Source: Diphasiastrum complanatum (taxonomy: Eukaryota; Streptophyta; Lycopodiopsida; Lycopodiales; Lycopodiaceae). Taken from it: 64,000 nucleotides of DNA. The notes below the pieces were generated by a model. That model searched no databases. It was not told the DNA's origin and worked only from the letters and a program-made list of their open reading frames with translations. Below, piece by piece: positions 15,271-24,600 of the stretch (the stretch's first letter is position 1; every line of letters starts with the position of its first letter). The stretch covers positions 2,379,334 to 2,443,333 of the forward strand of contig CM055100.1 in assembly GCA_029204225.1 (NCBI GenBank). The letters run 5' to 3'. A program made the translations under genes and the position numbers.

Positions 15271-15939
15271 TTAAGGGAATGGTATCATTGCCCTTCTAGT
15301 CAAGGAAAAATTTGACACATTATTGGTGCACTGTGCAACCGCACATGTATGGCATGCCAAGCATTGGTTTAGTTCATGCAGGGTTGTGGAATACAAGCAT
15401 ATGATTATGTCAATGCAATCACTTTCAATTTGTACGAACATTTTTGCAAATTTGAAGTCATTGCTACACAAATTGATCTCACTTTAGATGAATACGAGAG
15501 CATAGCAGTGCAGTGCGGTTTGCACTCAATGAGTGTAAACTTTACATAGGTCCAAACGTCTATACTCCATGGTCATTACTAATTCTCAATCAAAGCTTAT
15601 TACGTAGAACATATTAGGGTTTAACTTTCAAGAGTACTATGATAAGACACATTACATTATATATAGGAAATATGAGCGTGTAAATGGAAACTCAAAGGTT
15701 TTAAAATCCTAGATAATGAAATTTACAAAGGAAGACAAAATTTAGGTAGGAACTAGAAGTTTATGAATGGAATTTTGTAGAATCTTATCTTAGACCTCCG
15801 AAAAAAAACTTGTGCAAGGAAAGTGTGGTCACCCTTTAAGAATTTAAAGGATTCTGAAGGTTAAAAACTATGATTTTAAGAACTCCTATTTTATACCAGG
15901 TTTTGTTAGGGAAATTGGCAAGAGATTTCCCGAGCACTG

Positions 15940-16500
15940 TCCCCGCCCCCTCCACCCGAGGGAATTGGCAAAATAGATTTTGAAATTTTTTTTTTCGAAA
16001 TTTTTTTTAAATTTTTTTTTATGTAGGCGACCTCCACCCGCCGCGCTGGGTGGAGGGGATCGGCAAAAAGAAAATTTGGATTTTTTTTCAAATCTGTTTT
16101 TGAAGGGGACCGGCAAAAAATAAATTTGAATTTTTTTTTTCAAAATTCTTCTTTGAAGAATTGCGGCTGGTGGATGGGCCATAAAAAATTTGAAAAAAAA
16201 ATAAATCTTTTCAAGAATTTTATGTATGTATATGTTTCCCCGTCCACCCTCCTCGACCGATGGAGGGGACTAGCAAAACATTTAAAAAAAAAAAATTCTT
16301 TTCAAAAAATGTGTATGTTCCCTCCCCCCTTTCCACCCACCGCGGCGGGTGGAGGGGATCAGCAAAAAAAAAAAAATTGAATTTTTTTTTTCTGCATGCT
16401 CTCTCCACCCGCAAGGATTGACAAAAAAAAAAATTTCTTTCAAATTTTTTTTGTCGGGTCGCCTCCACCCGCTGTGGTAGGTGGAGATAAAGAGGCATAT
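15940..16500. repeat. GC-rich hairpin units in poly(A)/poly(T) DNA
   Basis: A block of about 20-30 bp built on CCTCCACCCGC...GCGGGTGGAGGGG recurs roughly every 60-100 bp (near 15948, 16028, 16160, 16240, 16335, 16404, 16460), each separated by A or T homopolymer-rich spacers containing GGCAAAAA. The best copy, CCACCCACCGCGGCGGGTGG at 16334-16353, is a near-perfect palindrome. No coding sense is seen on either strand. Confidence 0.8.
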
Positions 16501-16860
16501 ATATCCCCCCCGCTCTCCAACTACCTAAGACCCGCAAGAAATTAAAAAAAAATAAAGTCTAAATAATACAGTCTTAAATAGTCCAAAATAAAATCAAAAT
16601 AACTAAATAGAAGATAAAAATAAATAGTAGTTCTAGAGCACAAATAAAATTTTTAATAAATAAAACCCTTGATATAAAGCGTAGGAGGGATTCTATGAAC
16701 TAAATATCTTATTCTACCTGTGGTTTTTTAAGCTTCGGTCACCTTGATCTTTTGATGGAAGAAAATGGTTCCAAAGATCAGTTTGAAATTCCTTGTAGAA
16801 TGCCTCATCTTATATAGTATTCTAATGGTTATGTATAGCTCATCAATCCATGTCAAATTG

Positions 16861-17125
16861 TTCCAAATTTGTGTACAGGTCAGCAATCCAAGGCTAGTTG
16901 TTTATTTTGTTTCTTTGACATGTCACGAGCACGTTTTTGACTATTATCTATCCACATCATCTATCCAAGCCGAACGCGTTTTCCTATTTCCAAGTTGTGT
17001 ACAGGTCAGCAATCCAAGGCTTAGTTGTTTATTTTGTTTCTTTGCTTGCCACAAAGCCAACACGTTTTCGACTATTATCTGTCCACATCATCAATCCACA
17101 CCGAACGCATTTTCGTCTCTCCAAG
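16861..17125 (+). repeat. 127-bp tandem duplication
   Basis: Two diverged copies start at 16861 and 16988 with TTCCAA..TTGTGTACAGGTC followed by AGCAATCCAAGGCT and a shared CCACATCAT..ATCCA end. A TATATATAG near 17165 follows, so this may be promoter or LTR material, but no partner was found. Confidence 0.75.
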
Positions 17126-17454
17126 ACATCGATCCAAACATTTTGTCCCCTGGTCCATAGAGTTTATATATAGTGCAACATTCTATTTTTCAGTTCTTTC
17201 TTTCAGCTTGTGCTCTCTAACAATCTATTTGATTCTCAGTCCCTCTTTTATTTCTGATTATTCATCTTTTCTTTCTACTCTCTTACAATCACTCTTCTAA
17301 TTTCTGATTCATTCTCTCTTTTATTACTTCTATCTCTTACAATTCGTCTTCTTATAAATACTAATGTACTTAAAAGTACCCGTTTTAGAATTCCTCATAA
17401 GAATGCCAACTTTTTATGTTATCAATTTATAATTTTGAAAAAAACAAATTTGTC

Positions 17455-17569
17455 GGTCCCTCTCCACCCGCATCGGCAGGTACAGGGTACCGACAAATAA
17501 AAATTCAAAAAAAATTGTCGATCCCTCCACCCGCTGCGGCGGGTGGGAGGACAAGGGGAGGGTAACTAT

Positions 17570-17642
<73 letters not shown>

Positions 17643-17765
17643 GGTGGGAGGAAGGGGCGACGTTGGGAGGAAAGGGGGAGGGTATATATATATTATAGAG
17701 GGGTCTATATATATTATCTATGTATATATATCCACCCGCCATGGTGGGTGGACATCTCCCTTTAT
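17455..17765. repeat. More GC hairpin units with a TA/CATA microsatellite
   Basis: Further copies of the CCACCCGC..GCGGGTGG hairpin lie near 17465, 17525 and 17731. Between them is a (CATA)n/(TA)n microsatellite at 17568-17639. Confidence 0.8.
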
Positions 17766-17785
17766 CCCCCCCCCCCCCCCCCCCA

Positions 17786-17812
<27 letters not shown>
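17766..17812 (+). repeat. Poly(C) followed by (CA)n
   Basis: Nineteen consecutive C (17766-17784) run straight into a CA dinucleotide tract. Confidence 0.95.
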
Positions 17813-17816
<4 letters not shown>

Positions 17817-17823
17817 TTCCTTG

Positions 17824-17880
17824 ATCGGCAAGCCCAGTTTTTGCAGAGAAGGGGTTCGACTCCTCTTGAGCGTAAAAAAA
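17824..17880 (+). mobile_element. Possible SINE / tRNA-derived head
   Basis: GGTTCGACTCC at 17853-17863 matches the pol III B box GGTTCGANTCC exactly, and TCGGCAAGCCCAG about 28 bp upstream resembles an A box. An A-rich stretch follows. A full tRNA cloverleaf cannot be drawn, so a SINE 5' end or tRNA relic is more likely than a tRNA gene. Confidence 0.3.
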
Positions 17881-18221
17881 AGAAAAGTATGTGGCGGCAG
17901 GTAGAGACCAACACATAAAAACTAGTACATATAAAAGTAATATATAATACTATAAGTCGATATCGAATCGTTGGGCATAGTTTGTGCCATTTACACGACA
18001 CCCATTGATTCAATTAATCAAATATAAGAATACTTATTCCTATTTTCAGTGAGCTTTACAAGAATGTCTCATGATATATTGTCAATAATACAATTTTTTA
18101 TGTATTTTAAAGCTACAATAGAAATGTTTATTATTCCAATAATTACATCTTAAAATTCTCATGTCCATTTTTGAAAATGGATTTTGCACAAGTCCAAAAT
18201 TAATTAATCCTATGCTATATG

Positions 18222-18473
18222 TGGATGTAAGAGACAACTTAAGACAATTTTCAAACAATAAGAAACTATTGATCAAAAATGAATTTTTATAACTCTGAAT
18301 TTGAATCTTCAATATGCATCTCTTGTTGTCTTATCTCGCTGTTGTGTCTCTGATTGAGTGAGTGAGTTACAAAGAGTAGTGCACATGTATTTATATTGCT
18401 ATAGGACAAGCCTTTTGGCCTTTTATTTATAGTCTTTCGGCCTTTTATTGTTGTAATAGTAGATATGAACAAT
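18222..18473 (-). repeat. Copia LTR fragment (same family as 46662-47036)
   Basis: About 250 bp aligns by eye with the LTR at 46823-47036: shared GTAAGAGACAACTTAAGACAATTTT, CTTATCTCG.TGTTGT.TCTCTGATTGA and GTAGTGCACATGTATTTATATTGCTA. Its minus-strand orientation is opposite to the Copia pol that starts three bases later. Confidence 0.75.
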
Positions 18474-18475
18474 GT

Positions 18476-19836
18476 ATGGACACTTGCACCTATACTTGAT
18501 GGCAGAAAATCAGTCAAGTACAAGTGGATCTACAAGATCAAAATAGGTCCTATGGAGAAGACATCAGATACAAAGCAAGGTTAGTTGCTAAAGGATTTTC
18601 ACAGAAGTATGGAATCGACTACATTGATACTTTCTCACTGGTAGTCAAACATACATCAATTCGCTTGTTATTCGCGTATGTAGTGGCTCATGATCTGAAA
18701 ATCCATATTGTGGATGAGAATATTGCTTTCTTGCTCGTAGAATTGGAAGAAGACTTATTCATGGACCAAGCCCTTGGTTTTGTAAGCCAAGAATATCCAG
18801 AGTACGGATGTCACATGAATAAAAGCATTTATGGTCTGAAACAAGCAGCTAGAGACAATGGTATAGAAAGAAGGACGCAACACTATGTTTCTTAGGCTTC
18901 AAATCTCTATTTGCTAAGTCAAATGTCTATATCAAACATGTCCAAAATGAAACAATCATTCTAGCTGTCTATGTTGATGACACACTTATCTTCTCTAGAA
19001 AAGATAAGTTAATTTCAGATGTCAAAAGAGACATTTCTGAAATATTTGAGATCGCTGACCTAGGAGAAGATAAAATCTATCTAGGCTTGCAGATCGTGAG
19101 AGGCTTTGAAGGTGGTAAGTTGTATCTTCACCAACAAAAGTACACTCAAAAGATCATTGAAGACTTCAACATGCTTGAATGCAAAGGTGTGCATAATCCC
19201 ATGATACTTGGAACAATACTGAACAAGGTAGATTGTCCGCAGACTCTCGAGGAAGAGGAAGGAATGGCCAAAACACCCTATCGTAGGCTAATTGGATCAT
19301 TGTTATATCTAGCAGACAACACCAGACCTGATATAGCGTTTGCAGTATATAGGCTGAGCCAATATAATCAGAACCCAGGATCGCTGCATTGGATGTTGGC
19401 AAAGAGAGTACTACAATATCTCCAGAAAATGAAAGACTATGGACTGTGTTATTCAAAGGAAGCTGGATTTCACATCGAATCTTATAGTGACGCAAGTTGG
19501 GCATCCATGAAGGATGATAGCAAAAGTATTTCAAGAGGTTGTACTCTAGTATCTAGCGTAGCCATACTCTAGATAAGCAGGAAGCAAACAACAATAGCTC
19601 AATCTTCCTGTGAAGCAGAATATGTAGCAACAGCCAAGATGGCAAATGAGAAATTTGAATCTATTTCTGAACCTTATGTCTTGTTAATGGATAACACTTC
19701 AGCAATCTATCTTACGAAAGATCCTATATTTCACTCAAAAATGAAGCACATAGCTATCAAATATCATGTGATTCAGGACTTAGTCGAGAAGAAGATATTG
19801 AAGACAGTCTTCATACCCACAGAGGAAATGACAGCA
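18476..19836 (+). pseudogene. Copia retrotransposon RT-RNase H, decayed
   Basis: It opens within the reverse transcriptase (WTLAPILDGRKSVKYKWIYK, then KARLVAKGFSQKYGIDY in another frame), followed by KSIYGLKQAA, AVYVDDTLIFSRKD near 18965, TPYRRLIGSLLYLADNTRPD and RNase H (YSDASWASMKDDSKSIS, TIAQSSCEAEYVA, MKHIAIKYHVIQD). At least two frameshifts and a TAG at 19570-19572 break it. The catalytic YVDD is retained. gag, protease and integrase are missing. The pol homology stops at PTEEM near 19830, just before the expected end (usually EEMVADIFTK), where unrelated sequence begins. Confidence 0.9.
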
Positions 19837-19838
19837 AG

Positions 19839-20078
19839 GTCAACATTGGTTATGGCGAGAAAGACCGGCACCTTGCACATAAAGGCGACCACAGCCCGCG
19901 CATGGAAAACGGGGGCGAGAAGAAGAAGGAGAAAGTTGAGAAACTGAAAGAGAGGAAGAAAGCTGGTGGCGAAGATGGGGCGGGCAGTATCGTGTCACCT
20001 GGCCAGAGGAAACAAACAAGGAATCCACAACATCACGGTGGGCTTCACAACAACGCGCACATGAAGGGGAAGCACTAG
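19839..20078 (+). CDS. Lys/Glu-rich hydrophilic protein, dehydrin-like, 5' part missing
   Basis: A 79-residue open frame from the Copia junction to a TAG at 20076-20078. It is GC-richer than its flanks and very hydrophilic: GYGEKDRHLAHKGDHSP, then a lysine-rich segment EKKKEKVEKLKERKKAGG, then a Gly/His-rich tail (QHHGGLHNNAHMKGKH). The lysine segment can be laid over the dehydrin K-segment (EKKGIMDKIKEKLPG), an amphipathic helix that binds membranes under dehydration, but the match is loose. It has no start codon of its own: the frame begins at AG/GTC, which could be a splice acceptor, so this may be the last exon of a gene whose first part was lost to the Copia insertion. Chance coding in GC-richer DNA remains possible. 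Confidence 0.3.
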   Translation, partial: VNIGYGEKDRHLAHKGDHSPRMENGGEKKKEKVEKLKERKKAGGEDGAGSIVSPGQRKQTRNPQHHGGLHNNAHMKGKH

Positions 20079-21780
20079 AAGGATGGTATGAAGGTGAAGC
20101 AGGTCTCTTTTCTCCACGTCGAGCAAGAGAATTGAAATCCGAGAGTTGCAAAGGATGAGAAGATTCATGAGGAACCATATTGACAAGTAAAGATGATCTC
20201 ACCTTTAAAAACAACACGAGGAATGCACAAGCAGAAGGCAAAATGGAAAGCAGAGACAAGAAGACAGACTTTGTTTTCTAAGACCAAGAGGACTATCCTC
20301 AAACTAAACCTGAAAAGAGAGAAAAAAAGAAAAAACTTCTACAACAAGAAATAGACGAAACTGCTGGCAGTCGCTGGGTGGAGACGCTTTGAGAAAACAC
20401 CAGCGGCCAAACATAAGAAGAGCTTTGTACACGTACACAGCTGTAGCACCAATCTCAGTCAACAAGTTTCCCTGATCAGCTTTGCAGGCTTTTATGAACA
20501 AAATAGACAGTTATTGACATGAAATCAAGCTCAAGATGCTGCGCCACCTTTGTATACTTACACCCGATCCTAGGATGAAGCCGAGGTTGTGGAAGCATCC
20601 GTTAGGTTTGAAATTGGTCCTTGAAGGATGTGAGAGCAATCCGTGTATGATGAACCTAATTCCCTGCCGGCAACAAACCAAACCAATTTTTCTTTTCTGC
20701 TTCTACATCTAGAGAGGAGAAGCGATTGATGCGCTGAGCCTTGACACAAGATACGTTATAACCCAAAGCCAGTGTGACTGCTGCCCGTCAAAGACATGTA
20801 TAACCAGAACACAGAACACAGAATTTGCTGTAGAATACATAATCTCTGATCCATCAACGCGACCTATGTCTTGGCTGATTGAGACTGAAGAACTATGAAA
20901 GTATTGTGTTGATGACTGAAGATGTTGAGAATGTAAAGCGTCTAAAAACTCATTGAGGAAAGGAGGTCTGTACAAGAAGCTAAAGCTAGTAGAATCCACA
21001 TTGGCTAACAGCTAGCCCACGCATGAAATTGTTTATCTGAGGAACAATATATAGCATTCAGACCTTAGCTTGATGCTGTAGCTACCATCACAATCATAAA
21101 CCCCAAAGCGCCTTCGATATATTTTAGAATCAAACAGATCCGAGGTTCAGAAAAGTGGCCCAATAAGACAGGCTCCTTTTCCAGCTAGGGGAGTCAGGAC
21201 TATGAGACAGAGTGGCAGTTGCTTCTGCCTCGTACGCTACACAGCTAGGAACTCAATGGGCAATCGATACTTGAATTGCTGCTTTGTGAGCTTTTCCTTA
21301 ATTAAGCAAACACTGAATGGATCGGATCAAAAGAAAGCGAGACAGATAGACAAAAAGCAAGAAGGATGGGTACGACATTGAGATAGGGAACTAGTTGGTT
21401 TGATGGATATGGGTTCAAGTTGGACTTGCCCTTGTACTGATGGGGAATAGATTAATCAAGAGTCGAATGACTTTTAGTCCCCCACTCAATTTGAGGGTTG
21501 GGTTGTAAGATTTCCAACTGCACCCACCAGTACACCTTATGGAGGGATGGGTAGGCATTGTAAATGAGTATAGTTGTTGTGGTCGCACTTCGCTAATCTG
21601 GGTAACCATGGAATAAAGCATTAAAGTTGAATAGTAAACTAACAACCCTTGTGAAAGGTAGTTTGTTATTTAGCCAATTGGGCTACTTCACACAACCATG
21701 TAGGGACACCTACCCCACTAATAGCCAAAGCACTGGTGCATTGGATCTCATTAAGGTTATGTTGTTTTCTCATGGCTCCT
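20079..21780. other. Intergenic, no gene recognised
   Basis: The first few hundred bases may be 3' flank of the dehydrin-like ORF. A 96-codon minus-strand frame at 20709-20999 shows no domain and odd composition, and I do not call it. Confidence 0.4.
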
Positions 21781-21799
21781 CTTATTTTTAGCACCCTGC

Positions 21800-22120
21800 G
21801 CACACGTCAGGGTGGGCCAAGCAGGGAGGGTTTTTTTTTTTTTTTTTAAACTGGTTGCCTTGGTGCCACGTGTCGACCACCAGGGTTTATCCCATAAGCA
21901 AATCTCTGAGATAAACCAGTACCTATATATAACTGAACCCACCTGCTTACTCACATGTGTGCAAGTGGGTGTGAAGCTGCCCAGTGCCACCTGCCCGGAT
22001 CCCGGTGCCACCTGGGCCTACCTGGCGTCACCTGGGCTCTGCTTGCCCCCTGGCGCCACGGCGCCCGCCTGTGCCCTTTTGGCCAGCACCTGGCTGGCGC
22101 ACCCTGACGCGCCAAGGTGC
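21800..22120. mobile_element. Possible foldback / MITE-like insertion, GC-rich
   Basis: ACGTCAGGGTGGGCCA near 21806 is roughly the reverse complement of TGGCGCACCCTGACGCG near 22092-22108, giving inverted ends about 300 bp apart. Inside are a 17-T run near 21832-21848 and a GC-rich stretch with repeated CACCTGGG and CTGGCGCC words. No target duplication was confirmed. Confidence 0.25.
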
Positions 22121-22694
22121 TACAATTATGTGGAGCCGTTTTCTCATCTTGGGGGGCTTTGCAATGAGGCCGTTTGACCAGATTTGCATGAGGCCTTGGA
22201 AGTTCAAAGATATGACATTTGTGCTTCTAGAACCAGGTCTTCAACTTTTGATTGAAGAAGATTCAAACTTCTTTGACCGTCATAAAAACACGGATTATTA
22301 TTAGGTTGGAGAGTGTGGAGGTAGAGGGAGGCCAGGTGGTGTTTTGGCCTTAGAAAGGCATCTACTTTTTGAGATGCTTGGATGCTCTGCAGCTTCTTCT
22401 CTAGAACCCTCCCTCACATCCTGTTATCGCCACTTGGCACTTACAGTCTGGCCACGTACCGCTGGTTTGTGGTCTCTCAGCCACACGTTTGCACTAGTAC
22501 CCACGGATACTTCAAGCACTGATATTTTGCCACGTGTATGATAAAAAGCACATCTAACACGTGGCAGCATCCAAGTGGGCGGCCTGAAAGGTGGGCTGTG
22601 CCGGTAAGCCGCCATTGGGGTTTTCCTTTCTCTAAAAGCCGCCTCAGAGAGAAAGAAATGAAGTGTGTGAAGGAAGGAGATAGGAAATAAGGTG

Positions 22695-22898
22695 ATGCAA
22701 GAGATGGAAGAGATCGCCAAAGATGGCATCTTTGGATCAATCTGGAAGCAGGGGAAGAATGTGGAAAGTGGGCTGTGTAGAAATTTGAGTAAATGTTGGA
22801 AGCTTGAATGGAAGTTGGGAAATTTGCATTGCCTTTTGGAAAGCTGGTGGGTGTGTATCCATATTCATGGCTTCCAGTTTTGGGCATCGGGTAAATAG
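22695..22898 (+). CDS. Possible uORF in the IFRD leader
   Basis: A 67-codon frame (MQEMEEIAKDGIFGSIWKQG...) upstream of the IFRD gene. The flank has plant leader features: CACGTG-type boxes at about 22531 and 22558, and a probable leader-intron acceptor TTTTGCAG ending at 23196. It could be translated ahead of the main ORF or be removed by splicing. There is no homology to offer. Confidence 0.2.
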   Translation: MQEMEEIAKDGIFGSIWKQGKNVESGLCRNLSKCWKLEWKLGNLHCLLESWWVCIHIHGFQFWASGK

Positions 22899-23277
22899 AT
22901 TCCGCAGAAGGACAGGCTTTCATCTGTTTGGAGGATTTGGCAGGCTATTCAATCAGCTAAAGATTCCAAACTGGAAGCTGGAGGGGAGGTTTTGGTTTAA
23001 CTAAGGGAAGAACTTGTGATGCTTATTGCAAAGATCTGTATTTTGTACTTGAAGAATATTGAAATTTGCATCATAAAAGAGAGATTTGGGCTTGAGAAAT
23101 TCGAGGGAAGATTGAGAACAGCAAAAGGAATTTTTCTAGCTACTCTTATAAGATTTTGAGTAGTCGCAAAACTCCTTTTATTTAATTATTTTGCAGAGTC
23201 AATTGAGTATTGGGATGCTTATGTAGCAGAGACAGATCGAATTTTGCAGCATAATAGAGTGATTTTAGCTTTAGAAA

Positions 23278-24600
23278 ATGGGGAGGGGTAGAAAACAGCA
23301 AAAGGGTTTGAGGATGGATGATCCCGATGAAGACACTGCCAGCACTTCTTCCACCAGTGCATCATCAGATTTGGTTGTGAACCCAAAGATGGAAGAGGAG
23401 CATGACGAAGAAGCCTTACTTGAGGGTTTCATAGAAGCTCTTTATGAGAAAAGGGCAAGTATTCGCGAAGCCGCCCTAAAAAGTCTCATAAATGCGTTCA
23501 CTGGTAGTATTTTGGATGATTATGTTGAACAAGAATGGGAAACTCTGTCCAGTCTTCTTATTGGCTCGATCAAGCGCGGGTCTTCGTCCGAGACCGCATT
23601 GGCAGCCCGTGCTCTCGGATTGCTGGTTGTGACGGTAGGTTCTGGAGATGCTGCACAGAATCTGCTTGCTGAGGCCTCCCCCCATCTTGCGAAGGTTGCA
23701 AAGCTTGGATCGGACGCATCTATCCGCATCTCAGCTGTGGAATCACTAGCAATTTTGGGTTTTGTTTCTGGTGTAGAGGATGATTCTATTGAGAAAGTGA
23801 TGGCCATATTGTGGCAAATTGCTACACATGCGGGGGATCAGCACGCAGATCAGACATCGGGTATGATCAAGCCCTCGTCTGAACTTAGGGCAGCAGCCAT
23901 TACTTCGTGGGCAGTGCTTTTGTCAGCTTCACCTTTCAATTCCAGCTTTAGCAATCATGTGTTTGACAATCTTTCAAGTCTATCTACACTACTGGATACA
24001 GGAAGTCTGGAAATCCAGAGAGCTGCAGGGGAAGCCATTGCGCTAATATATGAAATGTATAATTCAAACAAACACATGGAAGATTCTTTCCAGCATTCAG
24101 TCTCTGACAATGCGACAGACGTGAACAAAATTATGCAAGCAAGGGAGGATCAGCTTCTTGAGCAGATGAAGGCTTTGTCCATTGAAGCTGGGGGGAAAGG
24201 ACATTCAAGGAAGGAAATTTCTTTGCAGCGGAGTTCGTTTCGCGGGCTTGTAGCTTCAATAGAGGATGGTGTATGCCCAGAAACGCATATCCGGCTTCGA
24301 CATGGTGATATTTTGAAGATAGATACTTGGATTAAAACCCTACAGTTAAATGCATTTCGAAAGCTTTTGGCTCAGGGTTTTCATATCCATATGCAGGAGA
24401 ATAGTCTTCTTCATGACATTTTTGGGTTTTCACCTCGCCAAGAGAAGCAAAAATCCTTGACTGCAAAAGAAAAGAGGCTCTTTTTTTCCCCCAATTCTGT
24501 CACAAGCAAAAGGAGGACTCAGGTTAGGAACCATAGCAGGTCAATTGCTCAAGCTGGAAATGTAGGCCACTATCGTTTAAATGAAAGTGAGATTGATTAA
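23278..24600 (+). CDS. Interferon-related developmental regulator (IFRD) family protein
   Basis: An intact intronless protein of 440 residues. It starts MGRGRKQQKG and has an acidic Ser/Thr-rich N terminus. The IFRD domain is an ARM-like helical repeat: FIEALYEKRASIREAALKSL near residue 50, the VEQEWETLSSLLIGSIKRG block near 83, and SSELRAAAITSWAVLL near 200. The C-terminal IFRD_C signature follows: RSSFRGLVASIEDG, TWIKTLQLNAFRKLLAQGFH and MQENSLLHDIFGFSP around residues 320-390, then a basic tail. Family members are nuclear or cytoplasmic transcriptional co-regulators; plant ones are little studied and linked to stress responses. The ATG at 23278 follows an AG-rich leader and a probable leader intron. 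Length matches plant relatives. I see no lesion. Confidence 0.9.
   Translation: MGRGRKQQKGLRMDDPDEDTASTSSTSASSDLVVNPKMEEEHDEEALLEGFIEALYEKRASIREAALKSLINAFTGSILDDYVEQEWETLSSLLIGSIKRGSSSETALAARALGLLVVTVGSGDAAQNLLAEASPHLAKVAKLGSDASIRISAVESLAILGFVSGVEDDSIEKVMAILWQIATHAGDQHADQTSGMIKPSSELRAAAITSWAVLLSASPFNSSFSNHVFDNLSSLSTLLDTGSLEIQRAAGEAIALIYEMYNSNKHMEDSFQHSVSDNATDVNKIMQAREDQLLEQMKALSIEAGGKGHSRKEISLQRSSFRGLVASIEDGVCPETHIRLRHGDILKIDTWIKTLQLNAFRKLLAQGFHIHMQENSLLHDIFGFSPRQEKQKSLTAKEKRLFFSPNSVTSKRRTQVRNHSRSIAQAGNVGHYRLNESEID

Noticed and set aside
17821-17900. tRNA gene
   Set aside because: Only A/B-box-like words; no acceptor stem or anticodon arm can be formed.
19840-20259. 139-codon minus-strand frame opposite the dehydrin-like ORF
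   Set aside because: Ser/Pro/Arg-rich mirror of the Lys/Glu-rich plus frame; the plus frame gives the more protein-like composition.
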